64,000 nt of DNA from PALSA-612 sp963776735 (GTDB taxonomy: Bacteria; Actinomycetota; Thermoleophilia; Gaiellales; Gaiellaceae), in assembly GCA_963776735.1 (NCBI GenBank), contig CAVZNV010000018.1, positions 558,001 through 622,000 of the forward strand. Reading direction: 5' to 3'. Under the pieces are notes generated by a model. It ran no database searches. It was not told where the DNA came from and saw only the letters and a list, made by a program, of their open reading frames with translations. A program made the translations under genes and the position numbers. Shown piece by piece: positions 34,527-43,510 of this stretch. Numbering within the stretch: position 1 is the first letter of the stretch; every line of letters starts with the position of its first letter.

Positions 34527-34959
34527 GCCTGGTGCGACGACCGCGGCCGGGGCGAGTTAGTCATCGCAGACATCGCTAGGCCCGCCAGAAGCGCCATGGC
34601 TCGTCTCGTGCCTACGAGCCTTGTCCCGCGCGAACGCCTGCATCGCACGACCAGCCGCCCCGCGGGCTGCAGGTCATGCCCCCTCGAGCCCAGTCTCAGT
34701 GACTGTCCCATGGGACAGTCACTAGGACGTGTCCGCAACGGCCATGTGCGCGCACAAAAAACACCGAGCCGGGTGCGCTTTCGTCCACGCCCCCCGCAGA
34801 CTTTCCGCGACCGCCCTTGCGGGCTGCTGCGTACGATCCCCAGGAAACGCTTCGACCTACTCGCGTCCCGTGCTCGGTGCAATCGCGACACTACGAAACC
34901 GGGCCGTCGCGATCAAGCCCGCTTCAGAGGAATGTTCGCAACGAGCGCGGTTTTTCTTC
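34527..34959. other. 433-bp intergenic region
   Basis: No coding frame stands out. It contains the 26-bp palindrome at 34698, a GGACGTGTCC palindrome at 34725, the half site GTGTCCGCAACGG, and an AT-rich run (CACAAAAAACACC) near 34752. This is the largest gene-free gap in the first 40 kb. Confidence 0.6.
34698..34723. repeat. 26-bp perfect palindrome
   Basis: Thirteen-base arm AGTGACTGTCCCA followed immediately by its complement, with no spacer. A spacer-free dyad of this length would form a poor RNA hairpin but an excellent site for a dimeric protein or a cruciform. Confidence 0.8.
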
Positions 34960-35478
34960 TCAGTCGAGAAACGCGAGGAACCCGGCCACCGGCTCGCGCT
35001 CCTTCGCAGGCGGCTGGGTGACCGGCGAGCCGAGGTGGATCAGGCCGAGCACGCGCTCGCCGTCAGGGATGCCGACCGCGGCGCGGCCCGAGCGCGTGCG
35101 CAGCACCGCCGGCGTGCGCCAGTACGACGCGAGCCCGCGCGCGTGGGCCGCGAGCAGCACGCCGTAGATCGCCGCGGCCGTCGCGCACACGTCCTCCTCG
35201 TCCTGATCCTGGAGCCCGGACAGCCGGACGGAGGCGACGACAAGCGTCGGCGCCCGGTCGAGCTTCGGCGCCTCGACCGGCCCCGCCGCCTCCTTGAGCC
35301 GCTCGAGCGCCTCCGGCCCGAGAACCCGGAACCGCCACGGCTGGGTCAGCCTGTGGTTGGGCGCGAAGCGTGCGAGGTCGAAGAGTTCCTCGAGCGTCTC
35401 GCGCGGCACGGGGTCGGCCCCGAACGACTTGTGCGTGCGGCGGCCTCTGATCGCGTCGATGACATCCATCCGCGGCAT
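34960..35478 (-). CDS. nitroreductase family protein
   Basis: 172 residues. FMN-binding motifs: IRGRRTHKSFGADPVPRE at the N terminus, APNHRLTQPWRFRVLG, and VLGLIHLGSP near the end. Small homodimeric flavoprotein reducing nitro or quinone substrates with NAD(P)H. Start at ATG 35478 or 35469. Confidence 0.85.
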   Translation of the reverse strand: MPRMDVIDAIRGRRTHKSFGADPVPRETLEELFDLARFAPNHRLTQPWRFRVLGPEALERLKEAAGPVEAPKLDRAPTLVVASVRLSGLQDQDEEDVCATAAAIYGVLLAAHARGLASYWRTPAVLRTRSGRAAVGIPDGERVLGLIHLGSPVTQPPAKEREPVAGFLAFLD

Positions 35479-35493
35479 CTTGCCGCGTGGAGG

Positions 35494-36423
35494 TCAGCCG
35501 ACGATCTGGGAGGTGGTCGCTCCGAAGTACGTCGACGTGCTCGAGGTGCCGGTGCCTTCCCAGTCCACGTGCGTGAACGACCCGGTGATCGAGCCGTTGT
35601 TCCCCTGGAATTCGTAGCTCTGGATGTCGAAGCCGGCGAAGCCGATCACGTGGTACGCGAGGTTCGCGCCGTTCCCGGACGTCGAGTCGTACACCGGGAA
35701 GAGCAGGTTCTTGCCGATCATCGCGTCCATCGCGCCCTTGACCTGCGAGGAGTTGAACTTGGCACCCGGGTCGCTGTAGAGCCAGACCGGCGTCGAGGTC
35801 GTGCACCCGCAGTCGCCCACGATCCAGCCGGCGAGCGTGCCCGGGCCGGTCCCGCCGCGCGAGCCGTCGATGTTGATGATCCCGAAGCCGCCCGGTCCGA
35901 TCTTGTTCAGGTCGAGCGTCGTGGTCACGCCGAAGCACGGACAGCCGGCCCCGGCGAGCTCCGGCTGCGTGTTGATCACCCCGAACGGCGCCGCGCCCTC
36001 GGCCGAGCCGAGGTTCTCCGCCCGCACGGTCGAGCTCGCGCTCACGTGCGCCGAGCTGATGCCGAGCACCTTGAGGAAGGTCGCCGGCGCGACGGCGGCC
36101 GACGTCACCGTGATCGTGTCGTTCACCATGTACACGCTCGAGAACGAGATCGTCGGCGCCGAGCCGCCGTTCTTCGACGCGTAGCTCTGCGCGTCGGCCG
36201 TCGCCTGCGCCGTGCTCGCGGGCAGGTCGGAGGCCGCCGCGAGCGCGGACGCGTCGGCGATCGCCTGCTGCTTCCGGTGCGCCTGGTACCAGGAGCTGAC
36301 GTCGATCACGAAGCCGGCCATGCCGCAGATCGCGGTCATGCCGACGGCTGCCAGGACCAGCACCTGGCCTTCTTCCCGGCGTAGGCGAGAGCGGAGCCCG
36401 TGGACGGGCACGCTTGCGAGCAC
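35494..36423 (-). CDS. TadG-like secreted pilus-associated protein
   Basis: 309 residues. Tad N-terminal domain REEGQVLVLAAVGMTAICG, then AGFVIDVSSWYQAHRKQQAI and ADASALAAASDLP, followed by a long secreted region with a Cys pair (GAGCPCFGVTTT) and GDCGCTTSTPVWLYS. GTG start after GAGAGGGGG. Shares its N-terminal architecture with the neighbouring gene; together they suggest a Flp-type pilus or surface structure whose export genes are elsewhere. Confidence 0.75.
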   Translation of the reverse strand: MLASVPVHGLRSRLRREEGQVLVLAAVGMTAICGMAGFVIDVSSWYQAHRKQQAIADASALAAASDLPASTAQATADAQSYASKNGGSAPTISFSSVYMVNDTITVTSAAVAPATFLKVLGISSAHVSASSTVRAENLGSAEGAAPFGVINTQPELAGAGCPCFGVTTTLDLNKIGPGGFGIINIDGSRGGTGPGTLAGWIVGDCGCTTSTPVWLYSDPGAKFNSSQVKGAMDAMIGKNLLFPVYDSTSGNGANLAYHVIGFAGFDIQSYEFQGNNGSITGSFTHVDWEGTGTSSTSTYFGATTSQIVG

Positions 36424-36563
36424 GACGACCCCCTCTCGTTCGACTGCCTTTCCGCGCCGCTTTTAGAGCGTTCGGCGTGCCGGCAAGCATGGCTCCGAAC
36501 CGGCCGGCCTGCAATGGCTCGAACCGGTGAACGTCGTCCCTCGGTCGAGCGAACCGGGGGCGG

Positions 36564-37992
36564 CTACGAGCCCGTGTAGCTGTCGTCGACGAGCCTGGTA
36601 CCGCCGAGATCGTCGGCGATGTCCTGGAAGATCGTGGTCAGGCTGGACGGGTTGGGGGAGTAGTAGAACTTCGAGGAGTCGGAGGCCATGGCCTGGACCG
36701 TGCCGTAGGCCGTCTGCGCGGGTGTCTCGTTGCAGCCGACGAGGAACTGGATGCCTTTGGTGACGTTGCACGAGCCCGTCCCGCCGCCGAGCTTCGTGCC
36801 CGTGCCGGTGGACTTCCAGGCGGTGCACGCGGTGCTCTGGCTCGTGTCGTAGAGCACCGTGTAGATCCACGTTCCGGACGATTTGGCGGCAGCCGCCGAC
36901 TGCTGCGCCTGGTAGCAGGGGCGGGAGCGGTAGTTGGAGCTGTTGTTGTCGCAGATGCCGTCGTTGTTCGCGTCGACGCACGGCCCGTAGTCGGCCTCGC
37001 CGTCGGTGAAGAAGATGATCGCGTCCTGCGCCGTCGAGCTGTGGTTCGCAGCCAGGATCGCCTGGGCCTGGTCGATCGCCGTCGCGTAGGCCGTCGTGCC
37101 GCCCGCCTTGATGCAGCTGATGTCGCTGACGAGCGTCGAGCCGGAGTTCAGCGCCGAGTTGGCCGACGACTTGTAGTCGTTGGACAGCCCGACGACGACG
37201 TACCCGTTCGGGAACTGGTCGTAGTCGTTCGGCGGTCCAGTCGGAGGTCTTCGGCTGTGCACACGCTCCGCTGTTCGACGCGGGCGGGAGCACGACCAGA
37301 CCGACCTTGTCGTACGCAGGATCCATGCCGGCCAGGAACGAGTCGACGCCGTTCTTGGCGCAGGTGAGCTTGGTGCCGCCCGCCGAGCAGGAGCTACCCA
37401 TCGACCCCGTTCGGTCGACCACGATCATCACGTGCGCCGGGAACGGCTTGCCGCCTCCGAGCTTCGCGGTCGACGTCACCGAGACGGTGGCAGAGTTGAT
37501 CCCGACCACCCGCGCGAACACCGTGTTCACCGACGCCGACTGCGTGACCGTGACGGCGTTCGGCGTGCTGGCGGTATTGCACCACGGCGGGATGCTCCCG
37601 TTCACCGTCAGGCACTTGGGCGTGAACGACAGCGTCACGGCGCTCATGTCCGAGCCCTTGTTCTTCTGGGTCGAAGCGGCGCCGTACGTGGTGGCGTTTG
37701 CCTCCGCCTGACCGAGCGACTCCGTCCCGGATCTGACGTCCAGAAGCTGGTCGGCGAGGGAGGTCGCCACTGCGTCGGAGGATGCCTGCAGCTGCCGGTC
37801 GGCAAGGTAGAAGCGCCCGACGTCGACGACGAAGGCCGCAATGCCGAGCATGCCCACGAGGCCGAGCGCAAAGAGTGCGATGACCTGGCCGCGCTGCTCT
37901 CGCATGCGCCGCGAGGCTCTCCTGAGTGCCGCAGTTCTCAATTCGAGCTCCCATCCCCGGCCCCCACGGACCGGTTCTCGTATCTCCCTCAC
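36564..37992 (-). pseudogene. TadG-like protein with von Willebrand factor A domain, frameshifted
   Basis: N-terminal Tad segment (REQRGQVIALFALGLVG, AAFVVDVGRFYLADRQ) and the start of a VWA domain with MIDAS-type VMIVVDRTGSMGSS read in one frame to PKTSDWT. The VWA rest (YDQFPNGYVVVGLSNDYKSS, AIIFFTDGEADYGPCVDAN, the end YSPNPSSLTTIFQDIADDL) follows one base over from about 37240. Joined length ~475 residues. GTG 37992 is used; ATG 37905 is a plausible shorter start. Sequence error or recent lesion. Confidence 0.7.
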
Positions 37993-38072
37993 CTTCTCTC
38001 AGGGGCATGACAGGGGGAATCGCCCATCCGGGGGAAAGGAGACGCTCGAACGGGGGAACTCGCGACGCCGAG

Positions 38073-39326
38073 CTACAGGAACCGGAACAGCGCGGTGCTC
38101 GTGGCGGTGCCGCCCGGCGTCGTGACCACCCAGTGATACGACGCGGGGAAGTGCATGTTCGGCACGGTCGCGCGGATCGACGTCGGCGACTGCACCGTGA
38201 AGGACGCCGCAACGGTGCCCAGCTTCACGGAGGTGGCGCCGCTGAAGTTCGTTCCCGTGATCGTCACGACCGTGCTCTGGTAGCCCTGCGTGGGGGTGAA
38301 ACCGGCGATCGTCGGACCGCCGCCTCCGCCCGGAACCGAGTGGGTCTGGACGCAGGCACCCGGGCCGGTGTCGTCCGAGAACTCCTCCTGGAGGTAGTAG
38401 TGGTGCCCGTTGATCGTCTGGTTGTACTCGCCGCCGTCCGGACCGTTCGCCGGCCCGAAGTACCACGAGCACTTGTCTCCGTCCTCGTACCGGACGCTGT
38501 CGTACCACGCGCTCAACCTCGGATCGGTGATCGCCTCGTTGTGCTCGTGGCTGGTGACGTTGAGCACCGAATCGGCGGCAGGGGAGTTCGGAGCCTGGCC
38601 GGAGTCGCAGCTACCGAAGTTCTGACCGGTGACCGTCGTGAAGGGGTACGGCAAGGCGGCGTAGATCAGCCCGCCCGAGTAGCTGTGGTAGGCGCAGTAG
38701 TTGACGTACGCACAGCTGCCCTCGGCGCAGGTCTCGACGTTCTCGGGCGTGAAGATGAAGAAGAGGCTGGTCGGGCTCGTCGCCCAGGCCCTCTGGGCGA
38801 TCACGTTGTTGAGCTCCGTCCGGAGCTGTGCGTCGTTGAGGCAGAGCGTCGCCCCCGAGCCGTAGGTTCTGCAGCCGCCGGCGGGGAACGCCCTGGTGTC
38901 GGTGTAGGTCCCGCCGTAGGTCGAGGCGTACTGGATGCCCGAATACTGGGTGTCGGATGCGTAGACGTTCGTCGGCAGGCCGCTGTCGTGCGCGACGTCC
39001 TGGAAGAACTGGTTGACCGTCGAGGCGTACGCGGAGTCCATGGACCAGCCGGCTGGATCCCAGAAGACCGTGTAGACCTTGTTGGTCGTCATCGTCGGCC
39101 CGCCGTGGAAGGTCAGGTTGCCGGAGCCGCAGGGATTGCATCCTGCTCCGTTGTGAACCCGGTTCGGGGGCACGAGGCCGCCGATCCTGCTCGAGAGCAT
39201 CGGGCCGCCGCCCGTGGCAGAGGCTCCTGTCGCGAGAGCGGTCACGGCGACCGCTGCAAGCAGGAGCACGACGGCGGCAGCTCGGGGCGTCACTGCCGCT
39301 GAAGTCTGCCCTATGTGCTGCCGCAA
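38073..39326 (-). CDS. secreted EXORDIUM/Phi-1-like protein with one IPT/TIG domain (paralogue 1)
   Basis: 417 residues. Signal peptide (AAVVLLLAAVAVTALATGA). The main domain has GGPTMTTNKVYTVFWDPAG, FIFTPENVETCAEGSCAY, the motif NVTSHEHNEAITDPRLSAWYD and EYNQTINGHHYYLQEEFSD, matching the layout of plant phosphate-induced protein 1 (EXORDIUM) with a putative metal site HExxxAITDP. A single C-terminal IPT/TIG domain ends it (PTIAGFTPTQGYQSTVVTI). TTG start, as in both paralogues, four bases below a hairpin. Confidence 0.75.
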   Translation of the reverse strand: MRQHIGQTSAAVTPRAAAVVLLLAAVAVTALATGASATGGGPMLSSRIGGLVPPNRVHNGAGCNPCGSGNLTFHGGPTMTTNKVYTVFWDPAGWSMDSAYASTVNQFFQDVAHDSGLPTNVYASDTQYSGIQYASTYGGTYTDTRAFPAGGCRTYGSGATLCLNDAQLRTELNNVIAQRAWATSPTSLFFIFTPENVETCAEGSCAYVNYCAYHSYSGGLIYAALPYPFTTVTGQNFGSCDSGQAPNSPAADSVLNVTSHEHNEAITDPRLSAWYDSVRYEDGDKCSWYFGPANGPDGGEYNQTINGHHYYLQEEFSDDTGPGACVQTHSVPGGGGGPTIAGFTPTQGYQSTVVTITGTNFSGATSVKLGTVAASFTVQSPTSIRATVPNMHFPASYHWVVTTPGGTATSTALFRFL

Positions 39327-39329
39327 CGA

Positions 39330-39355
39330 GAAGGGGCCCCGCGTGGGGCCCCTTC
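39330..39355 (-). terminator. GC hairpin between paralogues 2 and 1
   Basis: GAAGGGGCCCC (39330-39340) and its complement (39345-39355) pair across GCGT. It lies 24 bases past the stop of paralogue 2 and four bases before the start of paralogue 1, so it may act as an attenuator as well. Confidence 0.6.
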
Positions 39356-39378
39356 GAGCTGCTCGACGAGCGCGCCGG

Positions 39379-41145
39379 CTACAGGAACCGGAACAGCGAC
39401 GTGCTCGAGGCGGTGCCGTTCGGCGTCGTGACCACCCAGTGGTACGAGCCGAGGAAGTGCGGGTTCGGCACGGTGGCGGTGATCGACGTCGACGAGTTGA
39501 CGGTGAACACCGCCGCGGTGGTGCCGAGCTTCACCGACGTCGTCCCGTTGAAGTTCGTGCCCATGATCGTCACCTTCGTGCCCTGGAAGCCCTGCGTGGG
39601 CGTGAACCCGGTGATCGTCGGGCCTGGCGCGTTCGTCGTGACCGTGAAGTTCGACGAGCTGGCGCCGGTGCCGATGTTGGTCGTGACCGCGATCGGGCCT
39701 GTCGTCGCGCCACCCGGGACGTTGGCGTTGATGCTCGTGTCCGAGTTGACCGTGAAGTTCACGGCCTGCGTGCCGTTGAACGTCACCGCCGTGGCATTGG
39801 TGAAGCCGGTGCCGGTGATCGAGACGTTCGTCCCGACCGGACCACTTGTCGGCGTGAACGACGTCACCGTCGGCCCGTTGGCGCTCGAGACGACGAACTG
39901 CGTCGAGCTCGTGCCGGTGCCGCTCGGGGTCGTCACGGTGATGAACCCGCTCGTCGCGCCGGTCGGCACGTGGGCGGAGATGTCGCTCGACGAGTTGACC
40001 ACGTACGTCGGGTCGGCGGTGCCGTTGAACTTGACGGCCGTGGCTCCCGTGAAGTTCGTGCCCTGGATGTCGACCGCCTGGCCGACCTGTCCGCTCGTCG
40101 GGCTGAACGACGTGATCGTCGGGCCGCTACCGCCTCCGCCGACGATCGGGTGCGTCTGGACGCAGCCGCCCTGCGAGCCGGTGTCGTTCGAGAACTCGAG
40201 CTGGAGGTAGTAGTGGTGGCCGTTGATCGTCTCGTTGTACTCGGCACCGTTCGAGCCGCTGACATTGCCGAAGTACCACGCGCACTTGTCGCCGTCCTCG
40301 TAGCCGTACGAGTCGTACCAGGCGTTGAGCTGCGGGTCGGTGATCGCCTCGTTGTGCTCGTGGCTGGTGACGTTAAGAGTCTGGTCGGCGTCGTTGCCGT
40401 TCGGCTCCTGGCCCGTTGTGCAGTTGCCCGTGTACTGGGACAGGGTCGTGACGGAGTACGGCATGTTCGCGTAGATGAAGCCCCCGTTTTGAGAGGTGGC
40501 CGTGCCGTGGTAGGCGCAGTACGTCGTGAACGTGCAGGCGCCGGCATCACAGCTCCCGACGTTCCTCGGCGTGAAGATGAAGAACATGTTCGTGCCGTTG
40601 ATCGTCCAACCCTGCTGGCCGATCACCTTCTTCAGCTCGGTCTGAAGCTGGGCGTCGCTCAGGCAGACCGACTCGCCGCCCGACGGCGTGCAGCCGTTGA
40701 CCGGGAACGCGGCCGTGTCGGTGACCGTCCCTCCGTAGGTGGACGCGTACTGGATGCCGGAGTACTGCGTCGTAGCGGCGTAGATGTTCGTCGGCATGCC
40801 GCTGTCGGCCGACACGTCCTGGAAGAACTGGTTGACGGTCGACTGGTAGCCGGACTGCATGAACTGGCCGGACGGCAGCCAGAAGACGGTGTACGTCTTG
40901 TTGGTCGTCATCGTCGGCCCGCCGTGGTTGATCAGCTTGCCGATGCCACAGGGGTTGCAGACGCCGGGGCCAACCTCATGGTTGCCGACCTTGTTCGGCG
41001 GCACGAGGCCGCCGATCCTGTTCGAAAGCCTGGGGCCGCCGTGGGCCGCGAAGGCTGTCGCCGTGATCACGATCGCGGCGGTCGCTGCAAGCAAAAACAC
41101 GACGCCGGCAGCGCGCGGCGTCACTGAGCGTGCGATGTGTCTCAA
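39379..41145 (-). CDS. secreted EXORDIUM/Phi-1-like protein with three IPT/TIG domains (paralogue 2)
   Basis: 588 residues. Signal peptide (AAGVVFLLAATAAIVITATA), the same catalytic-looking domain (GGPTMTTNKTYTVFWLPSG, TSHEHNEAITDPQLNAWYD, EYNETINGHHYYLQLEFSN) to about residue 330, then three tandem IPT/TIG beta-sandwiches each beginning PT(I/V)T(S/G)F(S/T)PT(S/Q)G. TIG repeats are typical of surface adhesion and polysaccharide-binding proteins. TTG start with GGAAGG upstream. Confidence 0.75.
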   Translation of the reverse strand: MRHIARSVTPRAAGVVFLLAATAAIVITATAFAAHGGPRLSNRIGGLVPPNKVGNHEVGPGVCNPCGIGKLINHGGPTMTTNKTYTVFWLPSGQFMQSGYQSTVNQFFQDVSADSGMPTNIYAATTQYSGIQYASTYGGTVTDTAAFPVNGCTPSGGESVCLSDAQLQTELKKVIGQQGWTINGTNMFFIFTPRNVGSCDAGACTFTTYCAYHGTATSQNGGFIYANMPYSVTTLSQYTGNCTTGQEPNGNDADQTLNVTSHEHNEAITDPQLNAWYDSYGYEDGDKCAWYFGNVSGSNGAEYNETINGHHYYLQLEFSNDTGSQGGCVQTHPIVGGGGSGPTITSFSPTSGQVGQAVDIQGTNFTGATAVKFNGTADPTYVVNSSSDISAHVPTGATSGFITVTTPSGTGTSSTQFVVSSANGPTVTSFTPTSGPVGTNVSITGTGFTNATAVTFNGTQAVNFTVNSDTSINANVPGGATTGPIAVTTNIGTGASSSNFTVTTNAPGPTITGFTPTQGFQGTKVTIMGTNFNGTTSVKLGTTAAVFTVNSSTSITATVPNPHFLGSYHWVVTTPNGTASSTSLFRFL

Positions 41146-41235
41146 ATCGCCTTCCTTCGTCGCTTACGAGAACCGGGCGGCTCCAAGTCTGCCCGATGCG
41201 GCGGCTCGTAGGGGGAAGTTTTACGTGGCAAACGA

Positions 41236-41262
41236 GAAGGGGCCCCGCGTGGAGGCCCCTTC
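41236..41262 (-). terminator. GC hairpin between paralogues 3 and 2
   Basis: GAAGGGGCC (41236-41244) and GGCCCCTTC (41254-41262) pair, a near copy of the hairpin at 39330, 22 bases past the stop of paralogue 3. Confidence 0.6.
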
Positions 41263-41284
41263 GCTGCTGCTGTTTGCTCTGCCG

Positions 41285-43006
41285 CTAGAGGTAGCGGAAG
41301 AAGGAAACGCTCGTCGCCGTACCACCGGGCGTGGTGACCGACCAGCGGTAGGAGCCGTTGAACGACTCTGTCGGCACGGTCGCCGTGACCTTGGTCGACG
41401 AGTTGACGGTGAAGCTCGCGGCCTTGCTGCCGAGCTTCACGGACGTGGCGCCGGTGAAGTTCGTGCCGGTGATCGTCACGTGCGTTCCCGGGAAGCCCTG
41501 GGTCGGCGTGAAGCCGGTGATCGTGGGCTTCGGCGAGGTCGTCGTGACCGTGAAGTTCGTCGAGCTCGTGCCGGTGCCGTTCCCGGTCGTGACGGCGATC
41601 TTGCCCGTCGTCGCGCCGCTCGGCACGTTCGCGTTGATGCTCGTGCTCGAGTTGACCGTGAAGTTGGTCGCGGCGGTGCCGTTGAACGTCACGCCCGTGG
41701 CGCCGGTGAAGTTCGTGCCGGTGATCGACACGTTCGTGCCGACCGGCCCGCTCGACGGCGTGAACGACGTCACGGTGGGCGGATTGCCGCCGCCACCCGT
41801 GACGGTGAAGCTCGTCGAGCTCGTGCCGGTGCCGTTCGGCGTCGTCACGCTGATCGTCCCGCTCGTCGCGCCGGTCGGCACGTGGGCGGAGATGTCGCTC
41901 GACGAGTTGACCACGAAGCTCGAGTCGGCGGTGCCGTTGAACTTGACGGCTGTGGCTCCCGTGAAGTTCGCCCCCTGGACGTCGACCGCCTGGCCCACCG
42001 GCCCGCTGGTCGGCGAGAAGTTCGTGACCGTCGGCGGGTTGCCGCCGCCCTGGATCGTGTACGTCTGGACGCACGAGTGCGTCGCGTTCGAGTACTCACG
42101 CTGCAGGTAGTAGTGGTTGCCGTTGATCGTCTGGTTGTACTCGCCCCCGGGCGATCCGCCGGTCGGGTTCCCGAAGTCCCAGGCGCACTTGTCCCCGATC
42201 TCGTAGCCCGCCGCGTCGTACCAGGCGTTGAGCTGCGGGTCGGTGATCGCCTCGTTGTGCTCGTGGCTCGTGACGTTGATCGTGTCGTCGGCCGCGTTGC
42301 CGTTCGGAGACTCACCGGTCGAGCAGCCGTTCACGTGAGCGTACGGCTGGTTGGCGTAGATCGCGCCGCCCGAGTTCGTCGTGCCGTGGTAGGCGCAGTA
42401 CTGGGTGTACGCGCACTCGCTGCCGCTCGAGTCGAAACAGCTGCCGATGCCCTGCGGCGTGAACAAGAAGAACATGTTCGTGCCGTTCTTCGTCCAGCCC
42501 TGGGACGAGATCACGTTCAGGATCTCGGTCTGGAGCTGCGCATCGGTCAGGCACTTGGTCACGCCCGAGTAGACCGAGCAGCCGTTCGACGGGAACGCGT
42601 TCGTGTCGACCGTCGAGCCGCCGAACGCCGAGTTGTACTGGATCGACGAGTACTGCGTGTCCACCGCGTAGACGTTCGAAGACATGTTGTCGTCGTGCGC
42701 GACGTCGGTAAAGAACTGGTTGATCGTCGACTGGTAGCCGGAGGGCATGGTGTAGCCGGAGGGCAGCCAGTAGATCGCGTACGTCTTGTTGGTGGTCATC
42801 ACAGGCCCGCCGTGGAAGGTCAGGTCGCCGGAGCCCTGGACCTGATGGCCGACGAGCGGCACCACTCCGCCGATGTGCTTCGCCGGCGGGTTCGGCGGCC
42901 CCGGAGCGGCGCTGGCCGTCGTCGCGGCAACGATCGCCGTAACCGCCGCCAGCAGGAACAAGACGCCGGCAGCGCGCGGCGTCACTGAGCGTGCGAGGTG
43001 TCTCAA
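41285..43006 (-). CDS. secreted EXORDIUM/Phi-1-like protein with three IPT/TIG domains (paralogue 3)
   Basis: 573 residues from TTG 43006, chosen by alignment with paralogue 2 (both begin RH(I/L)ARSVTPRAAGV after the start) and GGAAGGAAGAC upstream. The domain order is the same: HHGGPVM-type strand, YQSTINQFFTDVAHDD, FLFTPQGIGSCFDSSGSEC, TSHEHNEAITDPQLNAWYD, then three TIG domains. The upstream 500 bp contains palindromes but no obvious promoter. Confidence 0.75.
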   Translation of the reverse strand: MRHLARSVTPRAAGVLFLLAAVTAIVAATTASAAPGPPNPPAKHIGGVVPLVGHQVQGSGDLTFHGGPVMTTNKTYAIYWLPSGYTMPSGYQSTINQFFTDVAHDDNMSSNVYAVDTQYSSIQYNSAFGGSTVDTNAFPSNGCSVYSGVTKCLTDAQLQTEILNVISSQGWTKNGTNMFFLFTPQGIGSCFDSSGSECAYTQYCAYHGTTNSGGAIYANQPYAHVNGCSTGESPNGNAADDTINVTSHEHNEAITDPQLNAWYDAAGYEIGDKCAWDFGNPTGGSPGGEYNQTINGNHYYLQREYSNATHSCVQTYTIQGGGNPPTVTNFSPTSGPVGQAVDVQGANFTGATAVKFNGTADSSFVVNSSSDISAHVPTGATSGTISVTTPNGTGTSSTSFTVTGGGGNPPTVTSFTPSSGPVGTNVSITGTNFTGATGVTFNGTAATNFTVNSSTSINANVPSGATTGKIAVTTGNGTGTSSTNFTVTTTSPKPTITGFTPTQGFPGTHVTITGTNFTGATSVKLGSKAASFTVNSSTKVTATVPTESFNGSYRWSVTTPGGTATSVSFFRYL

Positions 43007-43134
43007 AGTGTCTTCCTTCCTCGTTTTTTGCGGAACCGGAACGTTCGCGGCGCAGACGGTATCGCCTGCATCGTCCTCACTGTCGTGTCGGCCCCGGACG
43101 GTAGCTACCGCATCGCTCGTGCGGGTATGCGCGC

Positions 43135-43167
43135 ACAGGCTTCCAGGACGGTGTCCTGAAAGCCTGT
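43135..43167. repeat. long hairpin-forming inverted repeat
   Basis: ACAGGCTT plus CAGGAC (43135-43149) pair with GTCCTG plus AAGCCTGT (43153-43167) across GGT, 14 paired bases with one internal mismatch. It lies 129 bp upstream of paralogue 3. Confidence 0.7.
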
Positions 43168-43278
43168 CAAGGAGAGGCGAAGCTTCGCGGATGGGCGAAG
43201 TCGACGTCCCCGGGAACCGCCCCTGTTCCCGACGGACAGTAGTTCGGTGTTCGGGCGGCCGCAAGGGGCGGGCTCCGC

Positions 43279-43303
43279 ACCTTCGGTGTCAGACACCGAA
43301 GGT
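43279..43303. repeat. intergenic palindrome, type C (perfect)
   Basis: Arm ACCTTCGGTGTC, central A, then the exact complement. The same sequence with one change occurs at 21238, and a shorter form at 43439. Confidence 0.8.
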
Positions 43304-43438
43304 CAGGCGCCCGGAGTCGACGCGGCCTTGCCGGCGAGGGCTCGACCCGCCGGTTTGTCCCGCAAACCCGCATCGCGCCAGGGCTCAGCCTGTGGACGAA
43401 AAGTCACACTTTTGTTGCACTTTTCGCTTGACAAAATT

Positions 43439-43453
43439 CGGTGTCTGACACCG
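43439..43453. repeat. intergenic palindrome, type C core
   Basis: CGGTGTC-T-GACACCG, the seven-base core of the type C dyad, 57 bases before the HIT gene stop. Confidence 0.65.
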
Positions 43454-43510
43454 CAGTTCGGCCGTGGCCCGTCGGGCCGCGGCCGGAGGAGCCGGGCAAA
43501 TCGCCGCGCG

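Larger units (their letters stand above)
43007..43510. other. 504-bp intergenic region rich in palindromes
   Basis: No convincing coding frame. It holds four dyads (43135-43167, 43279-43303, an 8-bp CGAAAAGT pair at 43397-43426, 43439-43453) and the AT-richest stretch nearby (GCTTGACAAAATTCGG at 43426). TTGACA here could be a -35 on the plus strand, but no matching -10 is seen. Confidence 0.6.

Noticed and set aside
39379..43006. Repeat array or duplication of mobile origin among the TIG segments
   Set aside because: The periodic similarity is explained by tandem IPT/TIG domains and by paralogy of the whole genes; no terminal repeats or transposase are present.
43426..43453. Plus-strand promoter at TTGACAAAATTCGG
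   Set aside because: No -10 hexamer at 16-18 bp and no plus-strand gene downstream; the HIT gene runs the other way.
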